Positions 51,001 to 61,346 of a stretch of DNA of 64,000 nt are shown here, one piece after another. Source of the DNA: Halicephalobus mephisto (taxonomy: Eukaryota; Nematoda; Chromadorea; Rhabditida; Panagrolaimidae); assembly GCA_009193035.1 (NCBI GenBank), contig SWDT01000092.1, forward strand, positions 124,001 to 188,000. The letters are read 5' to 3'. Both the position numbers and the translations under genes were made by a program. Below the pieces are notes generated by a model. The model had not been told where the DNA came from. It saw nothing but the letters and a program-made list of their open reading frames with translations, and ran no database searches. The first letter of the stretch is position 1; each line of letters starts with the position of its first letter.

Positions 51001-51640
51001 AAAGAGATAGATCTACAGAATCCTCGACATGGATCTCACAACGAAAATCAGGATCACGCGCTCAATTTTAACAGCATATTTGAAATTGAATTAATTTATT
51101 ACTTATTAGTTAATTTCTACTCAATAACACTGCGTTGTCTTTTCTTTACGGTATTTTACCTTTTTCCGAAACCAATTCAAGTATAATTTATTTCCGTGTC
51201 ACTTTTAATTTTAATCTGTTTAAATCCGTTTCCAGAAGCTATAATTTGGTTTATTCATTATATTCTAACAACTTACCCACTACTTTGTCTTATTTCCTAT
51301 GTTAAAGTTTTCTTTAACCAATAATTATAGTTTCCAATCGATTATATAATGTTGTGTGGGTATCTGATAGCCCTATTTCGAATGAAAAATCTTCCAATTC
51401 CTAAAACAACCCTGATTACGCACATACAACAAATGCGCCCATATATGTAAGCAGTATTTGTTTATGCATATATTATTTACATGTACATGACAGATGTCTA
51501 TTAAGTATCAATCAGACACTTCCGTTATATTTGCTATTATCTTTTCTTTGATCACAAAGTTCAAGAAGGAGTCTCTCGACGCGAACGAAGTTTTAGTTCG
51601 TGTTCCCGCCAGCACTCGATATATCGCGCTCGTCAGCATC
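48085..51640. other. divergent intergenic region between spk-1 and dnc-1
   Basis: AT-rich and without supportable exons. The frames at 48869-49135, 49209-49508 and 50908-51186 have no domain or splice support. Because the two flanking genes point away from each other, both promoters lie near its ends. Confidence 0.5.
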
Positions 51641-51654
51641 TTATGATGCTGCTT

Positions 51655-51945
51655 ATAAATAGATCAATACAGGCAATTCTTGTTTCTGTTCAATATATTG
51701 CACTCTCCTCGTTACCCTCTATTGATTGAATTGTTTAATCTCTAAATCTGAGAATGAGAGTTTTTATGTTCGTAGCTACGACCTTTTCTCCAATTGTTGT
51801 CGTGCTTTACGTGCTCAGTTGTTATGAAATCAGCCTTATTTTAGCCATCGAGCTTGACTCTTACTTGTTGGACAGGGACTCTCACATCGTCGTCCCAAAA
51901 TGTGCGATGAAAATAATGTTGAACTTGATCATTCCTTGGTATGTT
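51655..51945 (+). repeat. copy B of the spk-1 promoter/leader/first-exon cassette, now at dnc-1
   Basis: The plus strand here carries AGATCAATACAG, TATTGATTGAATT, a TTATTTTAG acceptor ending at 51844, then CCATCGAGCTTGACTCTT. The first 30 bases after the acceptor differ from spk-1 at only two positions. CGTCGTCCCA, ATG-TGCGATGAAA and a TTG|GTATG donor at 51938 follow. Relative to spk-1 it has lost about 40 nt of leader and about 78 nt of coding exon. Confidence 0.7.
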
Positions 51946-54665
51946 ATGTTTAGAAGATATCTATTCATTGGTTTTTCTAGAATGATTCAATTAACAATGT
52001 GATCATGGAGAATGGTGACGGGGATGCAAGTGATCCTATCATCAGAGTGAAGACTCTGACTGCACAAAACGAAAGGCTGACTAAAGCCCTTACGCAATTG
52101 AAGAGTTTGGTAGCTAAGATCGAGATTGAAAGAGCAGAGTTTGTCGATGAAATCAACATACTTAGAACGGAGAACGAGGAGTTAACTGATGCCATTGATT
52201 ATATGAAGCAAGATAGTGCAGAACTAGAAGAGAAATTGGCCACTTTCCAAGCGCAGGTCGATGCAGCTCTCGAGTCCAACAATCTCGTGGAAGAACTGAC
52301 TGAGAGAAATCTAGCTCTGGAGGAGAAGTTGAAGGATAATGATGATCTCCAGAGGGATTTTGATGACATGTCGAGGATGTTTGACGAGATGGCCGAGACT
52401 TATAAACAGACTGAACGCGAAAACGCCGAGGAGATTGAAAAGTTGGAATTCGCCATCATGGAAATGAGAGCTGAAAGAGAAACGACGGAGAAATTGATGA
52501 AGGATGCTGAACGCACGATCATACACTTCAAGCGGAAGATTGCTGAATACAACGAGCAACTACAAACTCGTGATGACGAAATACTCAAGTTGAAAGACGA
52601 CTTAGCTCAAGCTGCCGGTGTTCATGGACCTTCAGAAATTAGTTCTTTCTTTGATTACAAGAGGAACTTTTCTGATGTTGTTAAATGCGAACTTGCATTG
52701 TTGCAGCTCCAATTTGCTGAAGAACATATCAAATACCTCGGTGCCTTCCTCCCCGAGAATTTCTTCAAATCCGGTGGAGACAAGGATCTTCTCCTCGTTT
52801 ATCTGACTTTCCCAAGAATAGCAGCCAAAGCCAAATTGCTGATGGAATTAGTCGCTCGAAAGTACCCAGATGCCCCTGGAGGAATTAGGAAAGAGCATGT
52901 GACGAGGTCTCATCGTGCAGAACAATGGTCTTACGTCGACAAATTCATCTATGCCTTGCAAGGTTTAATCACAAATGTCAAGAAACTTCAGTCAATATCC
53001 CAATGGACGTCGGTGGAACGCATATCGAAGATTCAAGTCGACCAACCAGTAGTAGCCAAACACGAGAAGTTAATTGATAACTACTTTGAGCTTTTGAAGA
53101 TGGACAAACTAGATGAGAATACTGCTGTTGATGATATTGAACGTGTCACTCTTTATTTCTACAAGATTTGCTCTCTTCATTTTTCTGCTGATGCCTTTGA
53201 TACCAATAATTATGCTGAGAACGTTATTGCTCAATTCCAATGCGGGTTTCGTTGGTTCAAGAAGGATATTCACAGACTTGAACTGAGTGTATTGCAATCA
53301 GAGGCCGAAGATGACAGCAATGCTCTTGTCAAAGCATTGAAGCGACTCTCTGAGCTCGTTGAAGAAGCTGATGCCATATCAATTAGAACAAAGAACTCTA
53401 TCATTCAGGAAAAAGAGCTGATCCTTTCCGAAGACTTTGCTGGTATTGTTATTTCTGCTTTGAGTGAACTTGATAGAGCTGCAAGGTCTTTGAACTCTGC
53501 TTGCTCCATTGCATCTACTCAAATGAGTGCACAAGTTGAATCCGAAGGATTGTCCTCCCACGAGATTCTTGAGAAACTCAGTTCTGCTGTTGAGAAAGTT
53601 TATGGAAGAAGCTCCGGTTCTGACTCTCTTCAATATGTTATGTGAGTATTTTTAAAAGTGATTTGGTATTGAATTTTTTATTTTAGGGAGAGCATGGCTA
53701 ATGTTTGTCAATTCTTCAATGACTTTTCAAATAAACTAGATTCTGGTGCCATGCAACAGCCTATTGTTGAAAGGACAGGACTTCCGCCTATTGTTGTTCG
53801 TGCTCAAATTAGGAAAGAAGATGCTGCTGAGGCTGAAACACTGCGATGGGAGATTCAGAAAAAGGATAATGATATATTGGAACTCACTAAAATGATCAAA
53901 TCGAAGATGGATGATCTTGGTGCTATGAAGGTGAGGTTAGACCTTGCCGAAAAGAAGCTGACGGAATCTTCTGGAGAGAAAATTTCCGATAAAGTCGAAG
54001 GAAGACTGGCTGATCTTCAGAAGGAGAACGAGAAACTCAAAGAAGAATACGAAAAGTTGATCGAAACTAAAGATGCTCGTATCGCTCAGTTGGAACAACA
54101 AGCTATTCGGGGAAAGAGCATATCAATGCAGAGAATCGTCGATGTGAGTTTTTTGTTCCCGTATTGTAAGGTAAAGGAACTTTCAGTTTGGTTCTCCTTC
54201 ATCTGCCCAATCAAGTGAAGCGTTTGAGGAGAGGTTGAATGAAGTTAACAAACGGATGGCTGTATTACTCCTGGAGTATCAGAAGCTGCAATATGCAAAG
54301 TTGAATGAAGAAGTTCTTGATCTCCCAGAGTTGAAGATCGGTGCAGATGTTTCTGGACCTCAAAGTCTGTTAACAAAGAATGAGAGCAATGAAGATATTT
54401 CTCCGATGCTTCGTGAAGCTAGGCAACTTCAAAGAGTTGGTTAATGTTGTAACTTTCTTATTTATATTGATTTCTTCAGGATTATCCTAAAATGTTGATT
54501 GAACCTGTCAATTCTCATCAACAGCCAGCTTACGAGACGGGTCTGGCGGACTTTAATCGGCGAGTTGCCCAGGTTTGCTTTGACAAGTGTTGGACTTTTC
54601 ACATTTTGAACTTTCAGCTTTATTGCCGAGTGCAGAGCACCTACTCTCGTGTGGTTGTTCAGTGA
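51900..54665 (+). CDS. dnc-1: dynactin subunit 1 (p150/DNC-1), form lacking the CAP-Gly half
   Basis: Six exons join in frame: 51900-51938, 51981-53641, 53687-54143, 54187-54435, 54480-54572, 54618-54665, about 848 aa, against about 1280-1330 for typical p150. Exon 1 adds 13 residues (MCDENNVELDHSL). The p150 similarity begins in exon 2 with TAQNERLTKALTQLKSL and QVDAALESNNLVEELTERN, which align with the CC1B part of vertebrate p150. The central p150 domain (LAFLPENFF-like GAFLPENFF, LLLVYLTFPRIAAKAKLL) and the second coiled coil (ETLRWEIQKKDNDILEL, MKVRLDLAEKKL) follow. CAP-Gly, the basic region and CC1A are absent. Dynactin links dynein to cargo and the Arp1 filament; a short p135 isoform lacking CAP-Gly is known in mammals. 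If exon 1 were not used, the first ATG would be 52005. A CAP-Gly-bearing gene elsewhere cannot be excluded. Confidence 0.85.
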
Positions 54666-54870
54666 AAATCCCTTCACCTTCATGTAGAGCTTTAATAGTT
54701 ATCAAGAACACTAATGTACTGATTTATATGACTACTAATGATCGTGCCTCTGCTAAGGTGCTTACTCGAGAACAAGGGTTTTATTTATTATCTGCTGTTA
54801 AATTATTAAGATGAATACAGATAACTGTAACGTTGGAATGTATTGGGAATAACTGGAAAGGAATTTAGGT

Positions 54871-55349
54871 CTAGATGGGTAGGTGGTCGGCGTGTTCCCC
54901 TCCAACGAGGCGATAGTCCCAGAGGAGCGTGAAGAATATGATGATGATACAGACGGTCGTGACGATGTACCAGAAACTCCAGAATCCTGTGGCTATCAGA
55001 TGCCAGATGAGTAGGGCAGCGGCGATAAAGAAGAGGATGGTTGCGATAAGGGCGTAGATTTTCTCCTGAAATGAGTTTTCCAGAGTTTGGAATCTCCTGA
55101 ATGAGGACTTACGAATTTCCGGGTATCGACGTTAAAAAGGTTGAGGAGGAAGAGGGTAACGTTGAAGATGACAATGATAAAGTTAAGCCCACTTACGAAT
55201 CCTAGTCTTCCATCGCCGAAGCAACTGTTTCCTCCATACCAGTTCCCGCAGAGTACAGAACAGACGATGATCCCGAGAACTATCTGGACAATCTTCTGAA
55301 CCCCTCGGGTAGTTGAAATGTAGTCACTGTTGAACTTTATCTCTCCCAT
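54871..55349 (-). CDS. four-helix MARVEL-like membrane protein
   Basis: Two exons (55349-55113, 55065-54871) join in phase 0 to give 143 aa. Four hydrophobic helices are spaced as in MARVEL/CMTM proteins: one starting near VQKIVQIVLGIIV, one near FVSGLNFIIVIFN, one near KIYALIATILFFI and one near FWYIVTTVCIIII. The loop after helix 1 carries two cysteines (GNWYGGNSC). Family members act in membrane apposition and vesicle traffic; the exact orthologue is not recognised. The start at ATG 55349 gives the expected short cytoplasmic N-terminus. It converges on dnc-1. Confidence 0.7.
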
Positions 55350-55901
55350 TGGGTTCTAAAACAAGATGAAATAAGATCTGGTCAAAGTTGCAGGAATATT
55401 TGCACGACTAGAAACACGTAAGCAAAGGATTTTGTCTCCTTGTCAGTTGTTGGGAACATCATTGATCAAGTAAGACAAAATATAAGGCTATGTCAGCAGT
55501 CAATATAGGCCATCTCCGAAGTCACAACCTAACAGGGAATTGGAAGTATTTGTTGACTTCCTCATGATAACTCTATCTTTTCAGAAGAGGAGGAACTTGT
55601 TTGATTATTTTTCGTCATTGGTCATAAACAAGACCCATAAGGCAACACAGCAAAGATAAAAAACTCGGGACTTATCAGCTGTTCTCGAGATGTTTGACAA
55701 AGTCAAAACAAATACTCTCTTTTTATTGAAATTTCGGATGATGGATAAAACGGAATTAATTAATATATAATTAATTGCAAGGATCAGATGAAGATAACAT
55801 CAATCCAGTCTCTAATCTTTGGAACTTACTCGATAAAATCAAGAGAACTGGATTTCTTTCATTTCTTTATTTGAATCTATTTCTATAAGTTGTTTCAAAT
55901 A

Positions 55902-56702
55902 ATGAAAGGTTATTTTCAAGCTTTGGTTGATCCTAATGTTGAATACGATGAGGATAATTCAAAATACAGTTCTGTCAGAGGTCTTTTTCATGTTTATGTA
56001 AGTTTTTTTAAAAGAAAATTTGTATTTTGACTGGAAATTTCGATTAAGATAATTTGATTTCACTTTTTTCACTTTTTAGAATGTTACAAAAGTAATTGTA
56101 TTTATTCAATTTCTTCTTGCCATTGGGTTTCTAATCATCTATTACCCTTACTCGTCCATTATTTCTCCCATTGTGATACCGGTATTTATTTCTGCATTTT
56201 ACTCCATATTCATAGAAAATTCAGCAGCTTTATTGCCCATGTATTTATACCTTATTACAGTATCGCTGAGTTATGTAATTATTGAAATTTTAGTTTTTAT
56301 TATTAGTATCTGGAATAACCAGTATTTTATGAAAACTATTGGATACTGTAAGTTGGATATTATTTATTTCATGATGGGGATTCCTTTTTAGCTGATGTAA
56401 CGAATATTTTCCACAGAATAGCTTTGATTTTCGCAATCAAAATGTTTATTTTGTTCAACATTTGCGTATACTGGTGGCAGGCAGATACAGTCCTACGATG
56501 TAGGAGGTACTTTGAGGAAAAAGCGGATCAGACCAATTACGTCCAAATGTCAGTTCCAGAATCCTTCCTTGACGCCAAAATAGGAGAATCGGTCCCGATC
56601 AACAATGGAGTAAAGATCCCTGATTATGTGTTCTACTCCCTCGATGAAGACCAAACCAACCTCATAGAAGAAGAACAAACCACGAAGGAATCGATTCCAT
56701 AA
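55902..56702 (+). CDS. unrecognised four-helix membrane protein
   Basis: Three exons (55902-55997, 56080-56347, 56392-56702) join in frame to give about 224 aa. A 30-residue hydrophilic N-terminus is followed by four hydrophobic segments (beginning near VIVFIQFLLAIG, VIPVFISAFYS, YLYLITVSLSYV and ALIFAIKMFIL), then a cytoplasmic-looking acidic tail of about 65 residues. No signal peptide, cysteine pattern or family motif was recognised. Codon usage and splice signals look like the neighbours. The topology resembles small tetraspan proteins of nematodes. It sits between the MARVEL-like gene and a divergent block of minus-strand genes. Confidence 0.65.
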
Positions 56703-56709
56703 GACTCGG

Positions 56710-57485
56710 AATTTTGGGAACCGCTTTCATAAGTTAACTAAATAACTTTTAATATTAGATAGTAAAAAGACTTGCTTTTGTGAAAAAACTTCAAACGAGA
56801 AATAATATGTACTTTAGTTTTAGTCAAGTGTTATACTTTTTTCTACACATTTTCCAGGTTTCTAAAACCTTAAAATTTAGGACAGAAAAGAACTTCAAAA
56901 AACGAATATTTTTTCTAATTTTTATAGTTCTGGATAATGATTACTAGAGAAATTACAGAAAGAGATTAAATTTATTTGATTTTCACCATCTTACCAATAA
57001 CTAACACCTAAAAATTCTGCTAAATAGAACAATTTAGATTGGACAAGTAAAAGTTATCCGGTGTTCCAACTTTTTCTAACACGAAGAATAAAAGATCTGA
57101 AATCTTGCTAATTAGTTCTCTTTGATTTTTGGAAATTATCTTCTATATGATTCTACTCTCTTTGGTATTTAAAAATCAGATACCAAAAATACATCAAATT
57201 ATGATCTATTAAAGAATACTCCTCAACTCAAGAGTATAACAAGATATGATGAGGATTTTCTTCATAAATCCTCTGTAAATTAGTTTTTCAAATACGAAAT
57301 CCGATTTAACATGGGAACTATCGTGGTAATCTGATAAATCTCATCTACCCTAATCTAACAGTGTACTAATCATCTCCCAATAACATCGAATTAAATATTT
57401 TATACAACAGAAAACCTAAACTAAACCAAAGCAAAATACTAAATTAAAAATAAAAAATTTACTTCGTATCAAATTGACTGAACTA
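56710..57485. other. AT-rich convergent spacer
   Basis: No exon is supportable. Short CCTAA-containing words near 57350-57430 resemble the tract at 13.96 kb. Confidence 0.5.
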
Positions 57486-57490
57486 GTTTT

Positions 57491-58301
57491 CTACAAGCAT
57501 CCAGACTTCTGTCCTGTTGTTATCGTCATGTTTCGAATCAGATTAATAAATCTATTCTTCAGCGACTTCTTCCTTGATTGGACGTTGTTAGTGGTCATCT
57601 CAGATCCAGTGGAGGTGGTGAAATTTTCTTTAGTTATCGATGACAGTGTATCGCATGTGATGTCCTTGATAGGTGACGTGAATTTGCCCTCTATTTCTTC
57701 CAAGGTACTGTCTTCCTGACTAGCCTCCGAGATTACTGATAGTCTGTCGAATCTCAGAGCAGCACCCTAAAAACCAATATCAAATCAAATGTATGATGGC
57801 GAGGAATATTCATTAAACTCGTAACGTGAAACTGGATATACCCTCCATAGGAATATCTCCATTTCTTCAGTATTGTAGCATTGGACTCCATCATCTTCCG
57901 CCTCACCATCGTTCATATATTTTCTGGATCCATCATCGAGAGACTCGTCTGTTGAACTATTACTTCTAGATAGTTCATAAGAATGAATAAGATCTGGGAA
58001 GATGTTGTCATCAATAAATTTCCTTATATCACTAAAAGAGACCATCTATCATCATCAACGACAAATCATTCACAAACCTGACAGCAGTTATCATGGAAGA
58101 ATCGTCTTTGTATTTTGAAGAAATTTGAAAAAGATCCAATAAAAGATCTTTTTTCACACAAATGGGCATTCGTTCAATCACTGTGTGGAGCACACTAAAA
58201 CAACATCTCACAACAAATTCGAAAAACAAGAAAACGTGCCTAATCAATTCAGAGACGGCCACTGGAGAACCATAATAGGATATATCCTTCAGAATGTACA
58301 T
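57491..58301 (-). CDS. unrecognised soluble protein
   Basis: The proposed exons are 58301-58078, 58031-57833 and 57766-57491, about 232 aa, with introns of 46 and 66 nt. The N-terminal part is predicted helical (ELIRHVFLFFEFVVRCC and IERMPICVKKDLLLDLFQ). The middle is acidic and Ser/Asp-rich, and the C-terminus is Thr/Ser-rich and ends basic. No domain is recognised. The start is uncertain: the frame stays open upstream of ATG 58301 to about 58367, so a further 5' exon is possible. The second donor (CCA|GTTTCA) is weak but is the only one that keeps phase 0 into exon 3. Similar gene orientation and spacing to the DEG/ENaC and prmt-5 genes upstream. Confidence 0.5.
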
Positions 58302-58374
58302 TTCGAAAACATCGGAAGAATGTTTAACACAGCGAGAGGAATAAAGCACGGAAATAGAAAAAAACAATGAAAAA

Positions 58375-59035
58375 CAAATGAAAATAACTATTATAACATC
58401 ATGGAAGCAATCACTCGCGCTAAGAACAAAGGTGCGTTATAGTAGTTCCAATTACAACAAAATCAACTAAAGAACTACTTTTCCCTACTTTTATTTCTCT
58501 GTTCCTTGTGTTTTATAATTTTATTATTTAAGTACATAAACGTCTATAGAACGATGACAACACAAAGTTAAATCATGCAATTCTAACAAAAATAAATGAA
58601 AGATTTACGAGGACTCATTTAGAGTAGTATAAGAAGGAAAGTGTTACATGGACTTTGGTGAAATAACTTCTCAATGAAGATCTTGCTGAACATGTTTCAC
58701 TCGACAAAGATGAATCGATCTAATTTACTGAACATTCGTAGTAAGAGGAAATCAACTTTCAGACCGGTGATTTTTCGTTTAAATTCTACGATATATGACA
58801 TAAAATTCATTTTCTAAGTTAACTTTTCCCCTTGACAATATTCTTCAAGAATGTAAAAACTGTCACTCCTGGTTTAGATATCAGTTAGAAGATGTACTGT
58901 ATTACGGATTCTGAAGTTATTGGAACTATTTTACAGTAGTTATTTTTTCGAATAGGATTGGAGTGAACAACGATAAATTGCAAAAATGTTTGACTATTCG
59001 AATTAATTAATTTTGTTCGTAAATTTCCAAAATAA
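58375..59035. other. spacer before the DEG/ENaC gene
   Basis: AT-rich, with no supportable coding exon or RNA gene. It should hold the 3' UTR of the channel gene and the promoter of the gene to its left. Confidence 0.5.
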
Positions 59036-59038
59036 GTT

Positions 59039-60737
59039 TTATCTTTTTGAAGTTTTTGACAAACAAGATTTCCAGAAATATTTGAGGCTTAGAGTTATCC
59101 CTAGGATAAGTAAAAGAATCAGATGTGCTGCAGTGAAAATTGAAATCCCCAAAAAAAGTCCAAACTCTCCACTGATCTGGGAAATGAACTCAGGAATCGT
59201 TACTGTTGCGACTTCTTCGAACATGATCTCCTGGAGCGTCTTATAGGCAAACTCCAGATGAAAAATAGAGTCATTACTGTTCCCAATGAGAGACTTTGTG
59301 ATTGCTGTTACCTGCATGTTCATCTTCGTTTCTCTTCGGAAGCAAGTACGCAAGCACTGTGTGCCATTCCCGAAGGTTAAATTGACAATCTTATCGTAGT
59401 TTCTGACGATTTCTTCTGGAGGACAAACGGGAAGATTCGGGTATTTGTGCTTGAGATAGAAGACGGTACAATTGAAAGGCTCGACTACTCTCCTCCTAAG
59501 CCAGGTATTCACCATACAAGTTCCTACTCCAATGGCGTCAGAAGAATTAGAACAGTGAGGGTTGTTCGGAAGCATGGACGTCGTCTGTCTCTCCAAACGG
59601 AGTTGATTCCACTTCAATGGAACCATGTAGAATTTTGGGAAAGTCGAGACATCTGGGTACTCATCAGATACATAAAGAACTGCCTGAGGCTAAAAGAGAA
59701 TCAAGTTGAAAATTCTTCTGAAAGAACTTACTTGATTATCCCCTTTCAACAAAATGTTACTCGGCAGATATCTCATGTATAAAGTTATTGTCCCAGTCAC
59801 AGCAGGGTCTTCTTGATAAAATTTCCGAAGTTTCAGACATCGACCTCTCAGCATGACATAGGAGAATCTGAAGATATCGCAACAAGGAATTTCATCTCCA
59901 GCATAATAGCAGTACAAAAATAGCTGAAATCAACAATAAATCATACATAAAACTGAATTAAACGTACATCCTGGCATCTGAATCCAGCTTCTTCTAAGAG
60001 AAAAGAATAAAACTCAGAGAGATCTCGGTCAGCTTGCCACTTTCTGAACCAAATAGATAACCAGTCAATGTATTCGCTGTCCCATTCATCAACAATTGAC
60101 TGGAAATTGTCGAAACCTGCTCCAGTCAAGGCAAAAGCAATGAGGTTGTTGATGTCCTCCGAGTTCAGTTCCGTAGTCACACTTACTTTCTCGTGGATGT
60201 CAGAAAGGACAAGTGACATGTTCAGAGCGTCGGGGTACTTCGGACAGATAGTAATGTTCGGATATTGCAGTTCATCGTACTGAAATCAAGGAACGAATTG
60301 AGGACAATGGAACATCACTCACCTGTCGAATCGTCAGCAAAGTAGCCGTTTGGTTTTTCATATAATCATCAACGACCATCCACGTCGTTATTGCTGAAGC
60401 CAAGAGTGCTACAATCACGCCACAGACGTAGCCCGTTTTTACTTTCTTATTCCTCGTCTGAAATGAAATTTTAATAAGCAAAAAATAACAATCAACTCAC
60501 GAATAGACATAAATTGATTCCATGGAACATGTGTCTCCACTTGCAACGACATACACAGTTATTAGTTTCTGAGAGAGAAGCCACATGAGATGCCGGGATT
60601 GTCTTGAACTTCTTGAAGGACGTCCATTCGTAGTTAATCAAATAACTAATCACATCTTCCGGAGTGAAAGTTACGCTAGACGAGATAGTAGAAGTAATTT
60701 CAGTGTTCTCGCTACTGATAGTTTCAAAATCCATCAT
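59039..60737 (-). CDS. DEG/ENaC-family amiloride-sensitive sodium channel subunit
   Basis: Five exons join in phase 0: 60737-60501, 60457-60323, 60279-59968, 59923-59732, 59689-59039, about 508 aa. After a 90-residue cytoplasmic N-terminus comes M1 (YVCGVIVALLASAITTW), then LQYPNITICPKYP, the post-M1 motif of the family (FPxxTxCN-like). A Cys-rich ectodomain follows, with CLRTCFRRE near the finger/wrist region and several N-glycosylation sequons, then M2 (FGLFLGISIFTAAHLILLLI) and a short basic tail. The G-x-S selectivity triad is present as G-I-S. The acidic residue usual a few positions later in M2 is replaced (AAHL). The ectodomain is on the short side for the family. Likely a neuronal, muscle or epithelial cation channel; the orthologue is not assignable. 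Confidence 0.87.
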
Positions 60738-60739
60738 GG

Positions 60740-61260
60740 AGAAGCTTCTAAAAACTGCCGATGACTACGTCTATGTCCCCGGAAATCGGGACATATAATC
60801 TCATCTGGAAGTGCTCCATTTCCGTTCAGCAATTCCTGATGTCTATGTGAAAACAGATGCTTTTCAAACCCCTGAACAAAGAGATTATTGAAAGTCTGAC
60901 ACGAAAAAATGCTTGAAGAAATTACTCAACATTCAAGACATGTCTAATATCCAATTTCAAGTGATTCCTATCTTTAATTTCCAATGGGAACTTTCGAAAA
61001 TAAATCTGATAACAAATTCTTCTAAATCAAAATATCTTATATTAGTCATGAAAAATAAATAGTTCCCAGTTAAACCTACATAAATTCAAGTCTTTTCTAG
61101 TAATTAATACAAAAAAATAGTCATAAACACAGAAATTGATGAAATCCATGTCAGAAACAAATGTAGTACGATAGGCAGTCAAACTCTTCTCCTCGAGACG
61201 TGCAAGTTTGTTGCCATTTTACTCCCAATTTCACTTTCGTCTCACGATTATCATTCCTTG
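60740..61260. other. spacer between prmt-5 and the DEG/ENaC gene
   Basis: It includes the prmt-5 3' UTR and the channel promoter. No exon is visible. Confidence 0.5.
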
Positions 61261-61285
61261 ACAAGTTTATTCAAGATTCAACGTG

Positions 61286-61291
61286 TTTATT
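61286..61291 (-). terminator. candidate polyadenylation signal of prmt-5
   Basis: TTTATT on the plus strand (AATAAA on the minus strand) lies 56 nt after the prmt-5 stop codon. A second copy lies near 61266. Confidence 0.5.
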
Positions 61292-61346
61292 CACTTCGTG
61301 AATTGGATTTTATTATGCATTTACAACAAAATAACAGATTATCCAG

